Positions 8,714 to 17,594 are shown, counted from the stretch's first letter. The stretch: 64,000 bases of DNA from Rhizobium sp. EC-SD404 (GCF_902498825.1 NZ_LR701459.1:1246001-1310000), one strand, 5' to 3'. Program-made: numbers and translations. Notes: generated by a model from the sequence alone, not told the origin.

Positions 8714-9955
8714 TTGAGCCGATTCAGATTCATCCACGCCGCCGATCTGCATCTTGGGAGCCCTTTCGAAGGGTTGGCGATCAAGGATCGCGTCATCGCC
8801 GAGCGCTTCGCTGCGGCCACGCGCGACGCCTTCTCCGAGCTGGTCCGTCGCGCGATCGAGGAGGAAGTGGCGTTCTTCATCGTCGCCGGGGATGTCTATG
8901 ACGGTGAATGGCGCGACAATTCGATCGGGCTTTTCTTCAACCGCGAAGTGGCGCGGCTCGACCGGGCAGCCATCCCTGTCTTCCTGCTGAAGGGCAATCA
9001 CGACGCCGACAGCGTCGTGACGAAGAGCATCACGCTGCCGACGTCCGTCAGCCAATTCGACACCCGCAAGCCCTCGAGCTTCGCGTTGGATGACTTGAAG
9101 GTCTCGCTGCACGGGCAGGGATTTGCGGAGCGGGCGGCAAGCGACAATCTCGCGCGGGCCTATCCGGCGCCGGTGCCGGGGCATTTCAATATCGGCGTGC
9201 TTCACACATCGCTTACCGGCAGGCCTCCGCATGCGAATTATGCCCCTTGCTCCGTCGATGATCTGAGGGCGCGCGGGTACGACTACTGGGCGCTCGGCCA
9301 TGTCCACGACCACGAAATCGTCGCCAACGATCCGCCGATCGTTTTTCCAGGCAATTTGCAGGGCCGAAACATCCGCGAGAGCGGGGAAAAAGGCGCGGTT
9401 CTCGTCAGCGTCGAGGACGGCCGCGTTGCGTCGATCGACCGCCTGGTCGTGGATCAGGCGCGCTGGCAGCTGGTGAGCGTCGACGTTTCCGCAGCCGAGA
9501 CGGTGCCGGCGCTTCTGAGGCTGGTGGAAGATGCGCTCGGTTCAAGCTGTGGTGATGGCAACGGTCGGCTGACGGCGCTTCGTGTCGCGCTCATCGGTGC
9601 CAGTGCGCTGCGACCGCAGATACTGATGGGCCGCGCCGAACTGGTCGACGAGATTCAGGCTGCGTGCCATCGCATCGATCCGGATATCTGGCTGGAGAAG
9701 CTCGATCTTCGGGTCGGGCCGATCGAACGGCCACTGGCGGTCGATGAAGGAGACGCGCGCGTCGATCTGCAGCCGCTGCTCGCCGATCTCGTCCATGATC
9801 CGGCGCTCGTCGATGCCGCCGAGGCCGCGTTGCGCGAAATCCTGGCGAAGCTGCCTGCCGCTTCCGGGTCAGGAGATGCTCCACTCGGTGCGACCGTCGA
9901 CGACCTTCTGGCAGAAGCGCGCGACGTGCTGCTTGCGCGCAGCGGGAGCGACTGA
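8714..9955 (+). CDS. DNA repair metallophosphoesterase, YhaO/SbcD-like
   Basis: The start is TTG at 8714 with GAGGAC 3 bp upstream, and the protein begins MSRFRFIHAADLHLGSPFEG. Metallophosphoesterase motifs are in the right order: D11-x-H13, GDVYDG (about 59), the catalytic GNHD (N95, H96), and GHVH (H196, H198). The length of 413 aa fits Bacillus YhaO and SbcD. These enzymes are the Mn-dependent nuclease subunit of SbcCD/Mre11-Rad50-type complexes that open hairpin and protein-blocked DNA ends. The partner ATPase starts 2 bp after this stop. Compared with true SbcD, the C-terminal 200 residues look more like YhaO. Confidence 0.85.
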   Translation: MSRFRFIHAADLHLGSPFEGLAIKDRVIAERFAAATRDAFSELVRRAIEEEVAFFIVAGDVYDGEWRDNSIGLFFNREVARLDRAAIPVFLLKGNHDADSVVTKSITLPTSVSQFDTRKPSSFALDDLKVSLHGQGFAERAASDNLARAYPAPVPGHFNIGVLHTSLTGRPPHANYAPCSVDDLRARGYDYWALGHVHDHEIVANDPPIVFPGNLQGRNIRESGEKGAVLVSVEDGRVASIDRLVVDQARWQLVSVDVSAAETVPALLRLVEDALGSSCGDGNGRLTALRVALIGASALRPQILMGRAELVDEIQAACHRIDPDIWLEKLDLRVGPIERPLAVDEGDARVDLQPLLADLVHDPALVDAAEAALREILAKLPAASGSGDAPLGATVDDLLAEARDVLLARSGSD

Positions 9956-9957
9956 CC

Positions 9958-12900
9958 GTGCGGCTCTTGCGCCTCCATCTGCTGCGCTACGGGGCCCTTA
10001 CGGACCGCGTGCTCGATTTTCGACCTGATGCGCGCCTCCACGTGGTCTACGGGCAGAACGAGGCGGGCAAGAGCTCGGCTCTGTCGTCGCTTTCGGATCT
10101 GTTCTTCGGCTTTCCGCACCATGCCCACTACGCGTTTCTGCACAATGCGCAGACGTTGAGGCTTGCGGCGACGATCCGGGCCCGCTCCGGCGATGAACTT
10201 TCCTTTCGCCGCCGCCGGGGGAAGAAGGATACGCTACTCGCAGACGACGAAGCGGAAACGCCGCTCAAGGACGACGCGCTTGCTCCTTTTCTTGGAGGTT
10301 TGTCCCGTGCGGTCTTCGAACGGGCCTTCGGGCTCGATTCCGAGCGGCTGCGTCTCGGTTCGCGGGCGATGCTAGACGCCGACGGCGAAGCGGGCGACCT
10401 GCTCTTTGCAGCCTCGGCCGGAATTCTGGGGCTGCGGCAGGTCAAGACGGCCATGGATGAAGAGGCGAACGCGCTTTTCACGCCAAGAGCCGCCGCCGGG
10501 AAGGCATTCTACCAGGTGCTTGCCCGCCATGACGATGCTCGGCGCCTGGAACGCGACCACGAACTGCGTGCCGGCGATTGGAAATCGGTTAACGAGGCCA
10601 TCGACGATCTTTCGGAGCGCCACGCCGCCAAAGTGCTCGAGCGCACCCAGCTTCGACGGCGCGAGCAGGGCCTGGTTCGGCTGAACCAGTTGCGGCCGAT
10701 CCTCGCCGAGATCGACCGCGAAAGGGAGCAACTTCGCGCGTTTGCGGATTTGGAGCAGATCGCCGAAGGGCAGGGTTCGGCGATTTCAGCGGCACTTGCG
10801 GCGCTGCGCCACGCGAGCGAGGGGGTCGCAGCTGCCGAAAAGGCGCGGGAACGGGCGGAAGCCAAGCGCGCCGACATCCCCATCGATGTTGCCTATCTCG
10901 ACCACAGCGATGAGATCGCTCAGCTTCTGTCCCAGTCTGCGTCTCACCTCAAGGATCTTCGGGATCTGCCGCGTGTGGTGGGTGAGCGCGACGACTTCAG
11001 CCGCCTGTTGGAGGATCTTGCCCATCGCCTGGGGTTGGTGCGCGGCGATCTGGACCGTCTTCAACCGACCGACATGGCAATCGCTGGCCTTGCCGAACGT
11101 GCCGCGGCCGCCCGGCAGGCGGCGGAGCGCGTCGGTCTGCTGGACGAGCGGTTGGCGGCGGAGCAGGAGCAGGTCAACACGCTCGAAGGCCAGGCCACAC
11201 AGGTCGCCGCCATCGATCCACGCCCTTGGCTCGACCGGCTGGAAGCGTTGCGCCCTGATATCGAGGCCTTGGGTGATGTGGAGGACCGAACGGTCAAGCT
11301 CGAGACGGAGCGGCGCCGGATCGCGGAAGCAGTGAGCAGGCTCGTTCCGCCCGTCGGGGATCTCGATGCGTTGGCAAAGACCAGCCTGCCGGACGAAACA
11401 ACGCTTGCCGCCCAGCGTGATCGCATGCGCGATCTGCAGCAGGGTGCGCGGGTCGTTCAGGAACGCATCGACCGGGAGCGCGCGGAAATCGAGGCGCTCG
11501 AAGCCGAAGCGCGCGCCGAGGCGCATCGCGGGGTGACGGCAAGTCCGGCTGCAATCCATCAGGCGCGTTCAGATCGCGATGGTTTGTTCAAAGAGATCGC
11601 CGCTTCGCTGACAGGCGAGGATCCGCCGATCGAACCGGCGAGCGCTTCAGCCTCGATCGGGCGATATCGCTCTGCCGTGACAGCGGCCGATGCGCTTGCC
11701 GATGCCGCATTGGAGCAATCTGACCGGCTTGCCGACGCGGCCGCGAAGTCCCGTCGGCGGGAAGATCTGCTGCGCAGCTACGCCGCTCTTTCGAAGGACC
11801 TTGAAGCCAACGAAGCCGAGCGGGCAAAGGCGCAGGCCGAGTTCGCCGGACCCTTCGCCGCGCTTGGGCTGGCTGCCGGTCTGCCGGATGACATGATTGT
11901 CTGGAGCCGAGCGCTCGCTGCTCTGCTTGCTGCGCGAAACGCTCTCCTGGAAGAGACCGACCGTTTGGCGAGCCTCAGGCAGATTGCGCAGCAGCTGCGC
12001 GAGCCGTTGGAGGCAATCGCCCACGGCATCTGGCTTGAGGGGAGTGAAAGCCTTCCGCTGCGTGCGCTCGATCGTGGCCTGCGCGAACGGCTGCGCCAAC
12101 TTGGCGAAGCGTGGGATGCGAGCCGGGATCTGGCCGCGCGCAAGCGCGATACGGCGCGCAGGGTCGAGGATCTCCGCGAAAGGCGGTCCGTTGCGGATCA
12201 ATCAGCTCAAGAGGCGCTTGCCGCGCTGAGAGCCGAAACCGCGCGTCTCGGTCTTTTCGAGCCAGGTTCGCCAGCAGAGACCGAAGCCGCACTTGCCCTG
12301 TGGAAGAAGGTGCCCGACCTCAGGCGCGAAGAGGACAACCGGGCACGACGGGTCGCGGGAATCGAACGCGACATCCGCGGGTTCCAAGAGAGCGTCGAAG
12401 CGCTCGTCGCGAAGCTGGATCCGTCCATGTCGGGCTTTCCACCGGCGGAGGCGATCCGTGTCTTTCACGACCGGGCGCAGGCAGCGCGAACGGCCGATAC
12501 GATGGACCGTCAGGCGCGGAAGGATATCTCGGAGGCGGAAAAGGGGCTGACCGAGGCAAATGCAGCGCGAGACGACGCGGCAGAGCTTCTGGCCGCGTTG
12601 GTTGCCGGGTTTGGGGACGCGCCGGATGCGGAAGCAATTGCGGCGCGGCTCATCGAGCGCGACGGCCTCCGTGTCAGCCTGTCGCGGTGCCGCACCCGGC
12701 TTGGCCAAGTGGCTTCGGGAGAAGACGAAGTTTCGATCCGCGCCGCCATTCAGGCGGCAGACCAGGACACGGCGCTGCCGGACCTCGCGCAGCTCGAGGA
12801 AGATATCCATCGTATCGATGGCGAGGTCGACGAACTCTTTGCCCAGCTTTCCGCGGAAAAAGCGCGGCGGGAGGGGATGATGGGCGCCAAGGGGGCGGAG

Positions 12901-13431
12901 CTTGCAGCTTTCGAGCGGAAGGCCGCCGAAGCCGAACTCGTGCAGGTCGCCCGCCAATGGGCCGTGCTGAAGTTCGGGTCTTTACTCCTTGGGGCGGCCA
13001 TGGAACGGCAGCGGGCGGCGCAAAGCAACCCGATGCTGCAGAGGGCGGGCGCCTTGTTTTCAGCCATCACCGAAGGCCGGTTCGACGGGCTTCGCCAGCA
13101 ATTCGACGAGAACGACCGGCCGACGGTCGTCGCCGTTCGCAACAATGCCGATTTCGTCGGCGCTTCCGGAATGAGCGATGGCACGCGCGACCAGCTTTAT
13201 TTGGCGCTCAGGCTTTCCTATCTGGAGGATTATGCGGAGCGGAACGAACCGGCGCCCTTCATCGCGGACGACATATTTCAGACGTTCGACGATGAGCGCA
13301 CTCTTGCCGCCCTGAAGGTCCTTGGGGAAACCTCCGAACGGGTCCAGCCGATCGTTTTCACGCACCATCGACGGGTCGTGGAACTTGCACAGGCTGCTCT
13401 CAGTTCTGCGCTCGACGTCGTCGAGCTTTGA
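9958..13431 (+). CDS. Large SMC-like ATPase, YhaN/SbcC-like
   Basis: The start is GTG, 2 bp after the nuclease gene, and the protein has 1157 residues. The N-terminal half of the ATPase carries Walker A GQNEAGKSS (G32). A very long charged coiled-coil region (about 200-1030) is rich in Ala, Glu, Arg and Leu. The C-terminal half has the signature GMSDGTRDQLYLALRLSYLE (about 1071-1090) and Walker B PFIADDIF (D1104, D1105). This is the Rad50/SbcC layout, and the absence of an obvious CxxC zinc hook plus the signature sequence favour YhaN. With the upstream nuclease it probably forms an end-processing complex. Confidence 0.88.
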   Translation: MRLLRLHLLRYGALTDRVLDFRPDARLHVVYGQNEAGKSSALSSLSDLFFGFPHHAHYAFLHNAQTLRLAATIRARSGDELSFRRRRGKKDTLLADDEAETPLKDDALAPFLGGLSRAVFERAFGLDSERLRLGSRAMLDADGEAGDLLFAASAGILGLRQVKTAMDEEANALFTPRAAAGKAFYQVLARHDDARRLERDHELRAGDWKSVNEAIDDLSERHAAKVLERTQLRRREQGLVRLNQLRPILAEIDREREQLRAFADLEQIAEGQGSAISAALAALRHASEGVAAAEKARERAEAKRADIPIDVAYLDHSDEIAQLLSQSASHLKDLRDLPRVVGERDDFSRLLEDLAHRLGLVRGDLDRLQPTDMAIAGLAERAAAARQAAERVGLLDERLAAEQEQVNTLEGQATQVAAIDPRPWLDRLEALRPDIEALGDVEDRTVKLETERRRIAEAVSRLVPPVGDLDALAKTSLPDETTLAAQRDRMRDLQQGARVVQERIDRERAEIEALEAEARAEAHRGVTASPAAIHQARSDRDGLFKEIAASLTGEDPPIEPASASASIGRYRSAVTAADALADAALEQSDRLADAAAKSRRREDLLRSYAALSKDLEANEAERAKAQAEFAGPFAALGLAAGLPDDMIVWSRALAALLAARNALLEETDRLASLRQIAQQLREPLEAIAHGIWLEGSESLPLRALDRGLRERLRQLGEAWDASRDLAARKRDTARRVEDLRERRSVADQSAQEALAALRAETARLGLFEPGSPAETEAALALWKKVPDLRREEDNRARRVAGIERDIRGFQESVEALVAKLDPSMSGFPPAEAIRVFHDRAQAARTADTMDRQARKDISEAEKGLTEANAARDDAAELLAALVAGFGDAPDAEAIAARLIERDGLRVSLSRCRTRLGQVASGEDEVSIRAAIQAADQDTALPDLAQLEEDIHRIDGEVDELFAQLSAEKARREGMMGAKGAELAAFERKAAEAELVQVARQWAVLKFGSLLLGAAMERQRAAQSNPMLQRAGALFSAITEGRFDGLRQQFDENDRPTVVAVRNNADFVGASGMSDGTRDQLYLALRLSYLEDYAERNEPAPFIADDIFQTFDDERTLAALKVLGETSERVQPIVFTHHRRVVELAQAALSSALDVVEL

Positions 13432-13492
13432 TGGCACCTCCGAAATATCAGGGGTCGGCGCATGCTGTGCGCTGGTCCTATGTTAATGTGAA

Positions 13493-14989
13493 ATGACTAT
13501 ATCCGGTCCAGATGAGGTGATCGCCGAGATCGCGGAAGAAGAAGCAATGCCGCCTGCTGAAAATGGCGTGCTGACGGGCGCCCATTGGGGCCTGTCCAGC
13601 GCCGAATTGATGAACGCCATGCCGGTTGCTGTATACACCACTAACAGCGACGGTTTCATCACGTCCTATAATGACGCCGCGGAGAAACTCTGGGGCAAGG
13701 CGCCGAAGCTGAACGAGACCCGTTGGTGCGTCTGGGAAACATTCTTCGACGAGATTGGCGTACGCATCCCCACCGACGAGTGCCCAATCGCGAAGGCACT
13801 GACCGAGAAGCGCGATGTGGAGCCTGTCGAGCTTTGGGCCGTCCGCGAAGACGGCAGCCGCGTCGCTTTTCTTGCCCATCCCAAGCTTCTGCGCAACGCG
13901 GAGGGCGAGGTCGAGGGGGCCATCAACACGCTGGTCGACATCACGCCGCACAAATCGGCCCAAGCCGCCGAATCGCGGCTGTCGGCGCTCATCGCGTCAT
14001 CGGCCGATGCAATCGTGAGCAAGGATCTCAACGGCGTCATCACCAGCTGGAATGATGGCGCCATGCAGCTTTTCGGCTACGCGCCGAACGAGGCGATCGG
14101 TCGGTCGATCCGGATGCTGATACCGGAGGACAGGGCAGGCGAAGAGGATCTGATCCTCACGCGCATTCGGTCCGGCGAAAAGGTGGAGCACTTCGAGACC
14201 CGGAGGCGCCACAAGGATGGACGTCTCATCGCGGTCTCGCTGACGATTTCACCGATCAGATCCCGGCACGGCCACATCATCGGTGTTTCGAAGATCGCCC
14301 GCGACATCTCCAGCCAGCTGGAGCGTGAAAGCCGGATCCGCTCATTGATGGGCGAAGTCAACCATCGCGTGAAGAACCAGTTCGCCGTCATCCTGTCGAT
14401 GGTTCGCGAGACGCATCGGCGCAGCGGCGATGCCGGGGATTTCGAAAGTCAGGTTCAGGACAGGATTCTGGCACTGTCGCGCTCGCACGATCTCCTGGTG
14501 CAGGGCGACTGGCGCGGCACGACCCTCAATGAACTGGTACGAGCCCATGTGCTTCCCTTCGGCCTGGAGGAGAGGATCGAACTTTCAGGACCCCGTGTCC
14601 TGCTGAGGCCGATGGCCGTCCAGTATCTCGGCATGGCGTTCCACGAACTCGCCACCAACTCCGCAAAATACGGCGTCCTGAAGCAAGACAACGGCAAGAT
14701 CCTGATCAGCTGGGCCTTCGTCGAGGGCGAGAACGGACTGCGCTTTCTGTTCGACTGGCAAGAAGGATTTGAGGGGCGCCGCCCCGAGGCCGTGGAAAAG
14801 CGATCGGGTCTCGGCATGGCCGTGCTGGAGCGCATCGCACCGTCGGCCGTGGGTGGCAAGGGTTTTATTGAGATCGACGCTGAGCACGCCCAGTGGTCCC
14901 TAAACGCTCCTGCGCGCCAAGTCGAAGTCGCTGAAAGCGACCTCGACGAGACGAGCCCCTGGTCCAATCTCGGGGCGCAGCGGATTTAG
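13493..14989 (+). CDS. PAS-PAS HWE-family sensor histidine kinase
   Basis: A soluble kinase of 498 aa without membrane segments. The first PAS (about 38-150) includes VYTTNSDGFITSYNDAAEKL; the second (about 162-280) includes ADAIVSKDLNGVITSWNDGA and a PAC tail. The HWE dimerisation box EVNHRVKNQFAVI carries phospho-acceptor His291. The catalytic domain shows GMAFHELATNSAKYGVL and the W-x-E element FDWQEG that names the family. Such kinases are common in rhizobia and often feed light, redox or general-stress signalling. It has no adjacent response regulator, and its neighbours downstream are stress genes. Its stop overlaps the convergent SDR gene by 3-4 bp. Confidence 0.9.
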   Translation: MTISGPDEVIAEIAEEEAMPPAENGVLTGAHWGLSSAELMNAMPVAVYTTNSDGFITSYNDAAEKLWGKAPKLNETRWCVWETFFDEIGVRIPTDECPIAKALTEKRDVEPVELWAVREDGSRVAFLAHPKLLRNAEGEVEGAINTLVDITPHKSAQAAESRLSALIASSADAIVSKDLNGVITSWNDGAMQLFGYAPNEAIGRSIRMLIPEDRAGEEDLILTRIRSGEKVEHFETRRRHKDGRLIAVSLTISPIRSRHGHIIGVSKIARDISSQLERESRIRSLMGEVNHRVKNQFAVILSMVRETHRRSGDAGDFESQVQDRILALSRSHDLLVQGDWRGTTLNELVRAHVLPFGLEERIELSGPRVLLRPMAVQYLGMAFHELATNSAKYGVLKQDNGKILISWAFVEGENGLRFLFDWQEGFEGRRPEAVEKRSGLGMAVLERIAPSAVGGKGFIEIDAEHAQWSLNAPARQVEVAESDLDETSPWSNLGAQRI

Positions 14990-15837
14990 CTGACGGGCGT
15001 CCCGCCATTCGGGTGCAGGACCTGCCCGGTGATGTAGGACGCATCCTCGCAGGCGAGGAACAGCAGCGACGGTGCCACCTCATTCGGCTGACCCGGGCGC
15101 TGAAGCGGCGTGCTCTTGCCGAAATCCTCGACCTTGTCTGCAGGAAACGACGCCGGAATGAGCGGCGTCCAGATCGGACCCGGCGCGACGCCGTTCACGC
15201 GAATGCCCTTTTCGGCAAGATTGGCCGACAGGGCCCGGATGAAGGCAAGCAGAGCCCCCTTCGTCGAGGAGTAATCCAAAAGTACCGGCTGGCCCCGATA
15301 GGCGGTGATCGATGTGGTGCAGATGATTGAAGAGCCTTCCTTTAGGTACGGCAGCGCGTGCTTCGTGATGTGAAAGGCGCCGAAGACGTTGGTGCGGAAC
15401 GTGCGCTCCATCTGCTCTTCAGAAATGTCGGTGAGCTCTTCCTGATAGTGTTGCTCGGCGGCATTGTTGACGACGATGTCGATCCCGCCGAATTCCTCCA
15501 CCGCCTGTGCGACGAACGCTTCGGCGACGCCGCTCGAGCCGATGTCGCCCATTTTGGCGAAGCACTGTGCGCCTTCTTCCCGGACGAGCCGCATCGTTTC
15601 CTCAGCATCGGCCGTCTCTTCCTCGTCTTTATAAAGAATGGCGACCTTTGCGCCTTCGCGGGCGAACAAAATCGCGGTGGCGCGGCCAATGCCGGAATCG
15701 CCGCCGGTGATGATCGCGGCTTTGCCGCTGAGCCGGCCGGAGCCGGGGTAGCGCGGCATGAAATCGGGCTCGGGATGCATTGCTGCCTCCGAGCCCGGTT
15801 GGTGGTCCTGTTCCTGACGTTCGGGTGCCTTGTTCAT
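14986..15837 (-). CDS. SDR-family oxidoreductase, YghA/GSP39-like
   Basis: A classical short-chain dehydrogenase of 283 aa with a roughly 35-residue N-terminal extension typical of the YghA/general stress protein 39 group. The nucleotide-binding motif is TGGDSGIG (44-51), followed by NNAA (about 124), Ser176, and the catalytic Tyr189-x3-Lys193 in DYSSTK. The cofactor and substrate are NAD(P)H and an unknown aldehyde or alcohol. An EcfG-type promoter lies about 35 bp upstream, consistent with general-stress induction. It follows the DUF3618 gene on the same strand but has its own promoter. Confidence 0.9.
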   Translation of the reverse strand: MNKAPERQEQDHQPGSEAAMHPEPDFMPRYPGSGRLSGKAAIITGGDSGIGRATAILFAREGAKVAILYKDEEETADAEETMRLVREEGAQCFAKMGDIGSSGVAEAFVAQAVEEFGGIDIVVNNAAEQHYQEELTDISEEQMERTFRTNVFGAFHITKHALPYLKEGSSIICTTSITAYRGQPVLLDYSSTKGALLAFIRALSANLAEKGIRVNGVAPGPIWTPLIPASFPADKVEDFGKSTPLQRPGQPNEVAPSLLFLACEDASYITGQVLHPNGGTPVS

Positions 15838-15869
15838 CGTCGAGATCGCTCCTTTGGGTTCATCAACCC

Positions 15870-15894
15870 AACAGAAGCGCGGCGATGAAGTTCC
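15870..15894 (-). promoter_or_regulatory. EcfG-type stress promoter of the SDR gene
   Basis: On the minus strand the sequence reads GGAAC, 17 nt, GTT, matching the alphaproteobacterial general-stress sigma EcfG consensus (GGAAC-N16/17-CGTT, without the C). The -10 end lies 33 bp from the SDR ATG. It sits immediately after the stop of the upstream gene. Confidence 0.6.
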
Positions 15895-15896
15895 TC

Positions 15897-16583
15897 TCAG
15901 CGGAGACCGGCTTTGCGTTCCATGGCGGCACCGGTCCGCTCGGCTACCGTCTCGACCTTCTCCGCCACCGTGCGGCCACCGCGGGTGGAAGAAGGGGCGA
16001 GCCCTTCGTCCTGCATGGCATCGCGGGCTGTTCGCAGCGTGTCTTTGACCGCATCTGCCGTATCGTGGCGGACTTTGCGCGCGCGTTTCTGGACACCTTC
16101 CACCGCGTCGTCATGGAGTTCGCCGAGCAACTCGTCTTCACGCCGCGTCGATGGCAAGGCAGCGCCGATCGCGATGCCGGCAAGGACGGCTCCAAGACCG
16201 ATGATCAGCGGATCGTTATCGAATATCCGGCCGACAGCCGTGTCGCGCCATGTCGAACGCTTCGACGTCACAGGTAGATTTTCAGGATTGTTCATGGGCT
16301 TAATCCTCTTGGGCGGTTGTCGCCTTTTTGGTCCTGTCGATTCCGACGATGCCTTGTAAATGAGCCAGCCGAGGCCAGCGCCGACGGCAGCAAGAGCAAG
16401 TGGCTGACGCGAAAGTGTCTCGGGGAGATTTTCGTCGCCGAGCCCCGTTCGATGGGCAGCCTCGTCGACGATGCTTCGGACGGAAAACTGGTCGCGCAAT
16501 GCGTCCAGTCTCAGGCTCAATTGGGCGCGCTTCAGCTCGACTTCCTGCGCCAAATCGGCTGACGATTGTCGGATTGCGGACAT
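15897..16583 (-). CDS. DUF3618-like stress membrane protein
   Basis: I start at the ATG at 16583 (228 aa, MSAIRQSSADLAQEVELKRAQL), 10 bp after the upstream stop. A longer frame to 16649 would overlap that gene. The N-terminal region DLAQEVELKRAQLSLRLDALRDQ is the DUF3618 type. Two hydrophobic segments follow, PLALAAVGAGLGWLIYK (about 65) and PLIIGLGAVLAGIAIGAAL (about 125), then an amphipathic charged tail (DELLGELHDDAVEGVQKRARK). Such proteins accompany YqjD/ElaB-like proteins in rhizobia and are usually stress-induced. The molecular role is unknown. Confidence 0.7.
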   Translation of the reverse strand: MSAIRQSSADLAQEVELKRAQLSLRLDALRDQFSVRSIVDEAAHRTGLGDENLPETLSRQPLALAAVGAGLGWLIYKASSESTGPKRRQPPKRIKPMNNPENLPVTSKRSTWRDTAVGRIFDNDPLIIGLGAVLAGIAIGAALPSTRREDELLGELHDDAVEGVQKRARKVRHDTADAVKDTLRTARDAMQDEGLAPSSTRGGRTVAEKVETVAERTGAAMERKAGLR

Positions 16584-16593
16584 CGGCTCTGCC

Positions 16594-17226
16594 TCAGGCA
16601 CGATCATCGGTGCCAAGCACCGATGTCGAGCGAGCCGCATCGGTTTCACGCTCGAACGCGCTCATATCCAAGCCGACGTCTTCGTCGACGTAAGGACTAT
16701 CCTCGTCGTGATAGTCTTCGATGTCGTCGTCTTCGTACTCGTATTCCACTGCCCGGTCGCTGCTCGCTTTCAGGAAGCGCGCAAGGGTGAGACCGGCCAG
16801 CAGGCCACCGGCAACGAAAAGCAGGGGATGGCGGCGGCCGATATCGCGCAGGTCGTCGGCTGCGTTGACCAAAGAACGTTCCTGGATCGAGCGCGAAAGA
16901 TTATCAAGGCCATCGGCGGCTTCGCGCGCAAGGCGCCCGGTCAACGCAGCGCCGGTCGTGTCCTCGCGCACGGATCCACGAACGCTGTCCGCGATATCGT
17001 GCAGGCCTTCGGCAAGCGCATCCTTGCGCTGGTCTGCTTCGTCGATGGCCTTTAGCCGCATTTTCTCGCTGAACGATGCCGCCTTCGAAAGGGTGCGCGA
17101 GCCAGCGTTGGAAAGCTTTTCGCGGGCATCCTCCATCTCGGCATCGAGCGCGTCGCGAATGGGCGTGTGCTTTTCCGACAGGTGATCGCTGGTGTCGAGG
17201 TCGGTCGGGTTGGGATAGGTTGCCAT
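16594..17226 (-). CDS. YqjD/ElaB-like membrane-anchored protein
   Basis: A protein of 210 residues. An amphipathic helical N-terminal two-thirds (EMEDAREKLSNAGSRTLSK ... EAADGLDNLSRSIQERS) is followed by one membrane segment, RRHPLLFVAGGLLAGLTLARFL (about 128-150), and a very acidic tail (EYEYEDDDIEDYHDEDS). The RRHPLLF-type anchor near the C-terminus resembles the inner-membrane, ribosome-associated YqjD/ElaB/YgaM group of stationary-phase proteins, though the acidic extension is unlike them. It is first in a two-gene operon with the DUF3618 protein and has an EcfG-type promoter. Confidence 0.65.
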   Translation of the reverse strand: MATYPNPTDLDTSDHLSEKHTPIRDALDAEMEDAREKLSNAGSRTLSKAASFSEKMRLKAIDEADQRKDALAEGLHDIADSVRGSVREDTTGAALTGRLAREAADGLDNLSRSIQERSLVNAADDLRDIGRRHPLLFVAGGLLAGLTLARFLKASSDRAVEYEYEDDDIEDYHDEDSPYVDEDVGLDMSAFERETDAARSTSVLGTDDRA

Positions 17227-17271
17227 TGGCTGATCCTTTCAAGTGCGGTTGGCCGCGCGTCTTGCGATCTC

Positions 17272-17296
17272 AACCGCTCCTGAAGAGAATTGTTCC
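17272..17296 (-). promoter_or_regulatory. EcfG-type stress promoter of the YqjD-like/DUF3618 operon
   Basis: On the minus strand GGAAC is followed after exactly 17 nt by GTT, the second such site in this block. The -10 end is 45 bp upstream of the ATG at 17226, leaving a leader of about 35 nt. Confidence 0.65.
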
Positions 17297-17361
17297 TCGA
17301 TTCCGTGCCCGGAAAAATTCGATCTCGGTGGAACATCAGCGTCTAGAGCCGGTTCGACTGC

Positions 17362-17481
17362 CAGCGAACCGCGGCTGCGTCAGCCGGACGCGGCGATATA
17401 GGACACAGGCTGGTTTTTCCGGCTTCCCACCTGGCCTCGGGATTGGCACCCATCCTTGTCCCGCCCAGCCGCGGTTCGCTG
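17362..17481. repeat. Perfect 16-bp inverted repeat with 88-bp spacer
   Basis: CAGCGAACCGCGGCTG at 17362-17377 is the exact reverse complement of CAGCCGCGGTTCGCTG at 17466-17481. The right arm ends 11 bp beyond the stop codon of the 29-residue peptide gene, so in RNA from the minus strand the arms would close an 88-nt internal structure. No T-run follows, so it is not a standard terminator. It could be a structured 3' end, a small RNA or a pair of repeat elements. Confidence 0.75.
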
Positions 17482-17492
17482 CTTTCCAGTCG

Positions 17493-17582
17493 TTAGTTCA
17501 GAACCGTCGAGAAGATCGTCGCATAGCCGACGACGATGGCGATGATGCCGATGGCGAGTGACAGGGCCACAATGGGTCGCAT
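17493..17582 (-). CDS. Small membrane peptide, 29 residues
   Basis: The frame reads MRPIVALSLAIGIIAIVVGY plus nine more residues ending FSTVLN-stop. It is almost entirely one hydrophobic helix with a positive N-terminus, the layout of small bioenergetic subunits such as CydX or CcoQ-like peptides. A clear ribosome site (GAGGGAGA) lies about 7 bp before the ATG, and the ATG is 12 bp after the stop of the flavoprotein gene, so it is the last gene of the respiratory operon. No homology is claimed. It may be an accessory subunit of the oxidase or of the ferric-reductase-like protein. Confidence 0.65.
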   Translation of the reverse strand: MRPIVALSLAIGIIAIVVGYATIFSTVLN

Positions 17583-17594
17583 CTCTGTTCTCCC

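Noticed and set aside
17378..17465. Words resembling a cobalamin riboswitch (GGTGCC, GGGAAG, CTGT) on the minus strand
   Set aside because: The elements are in the wrong order, the B12 box is not present, and no cobalamin gene follows.
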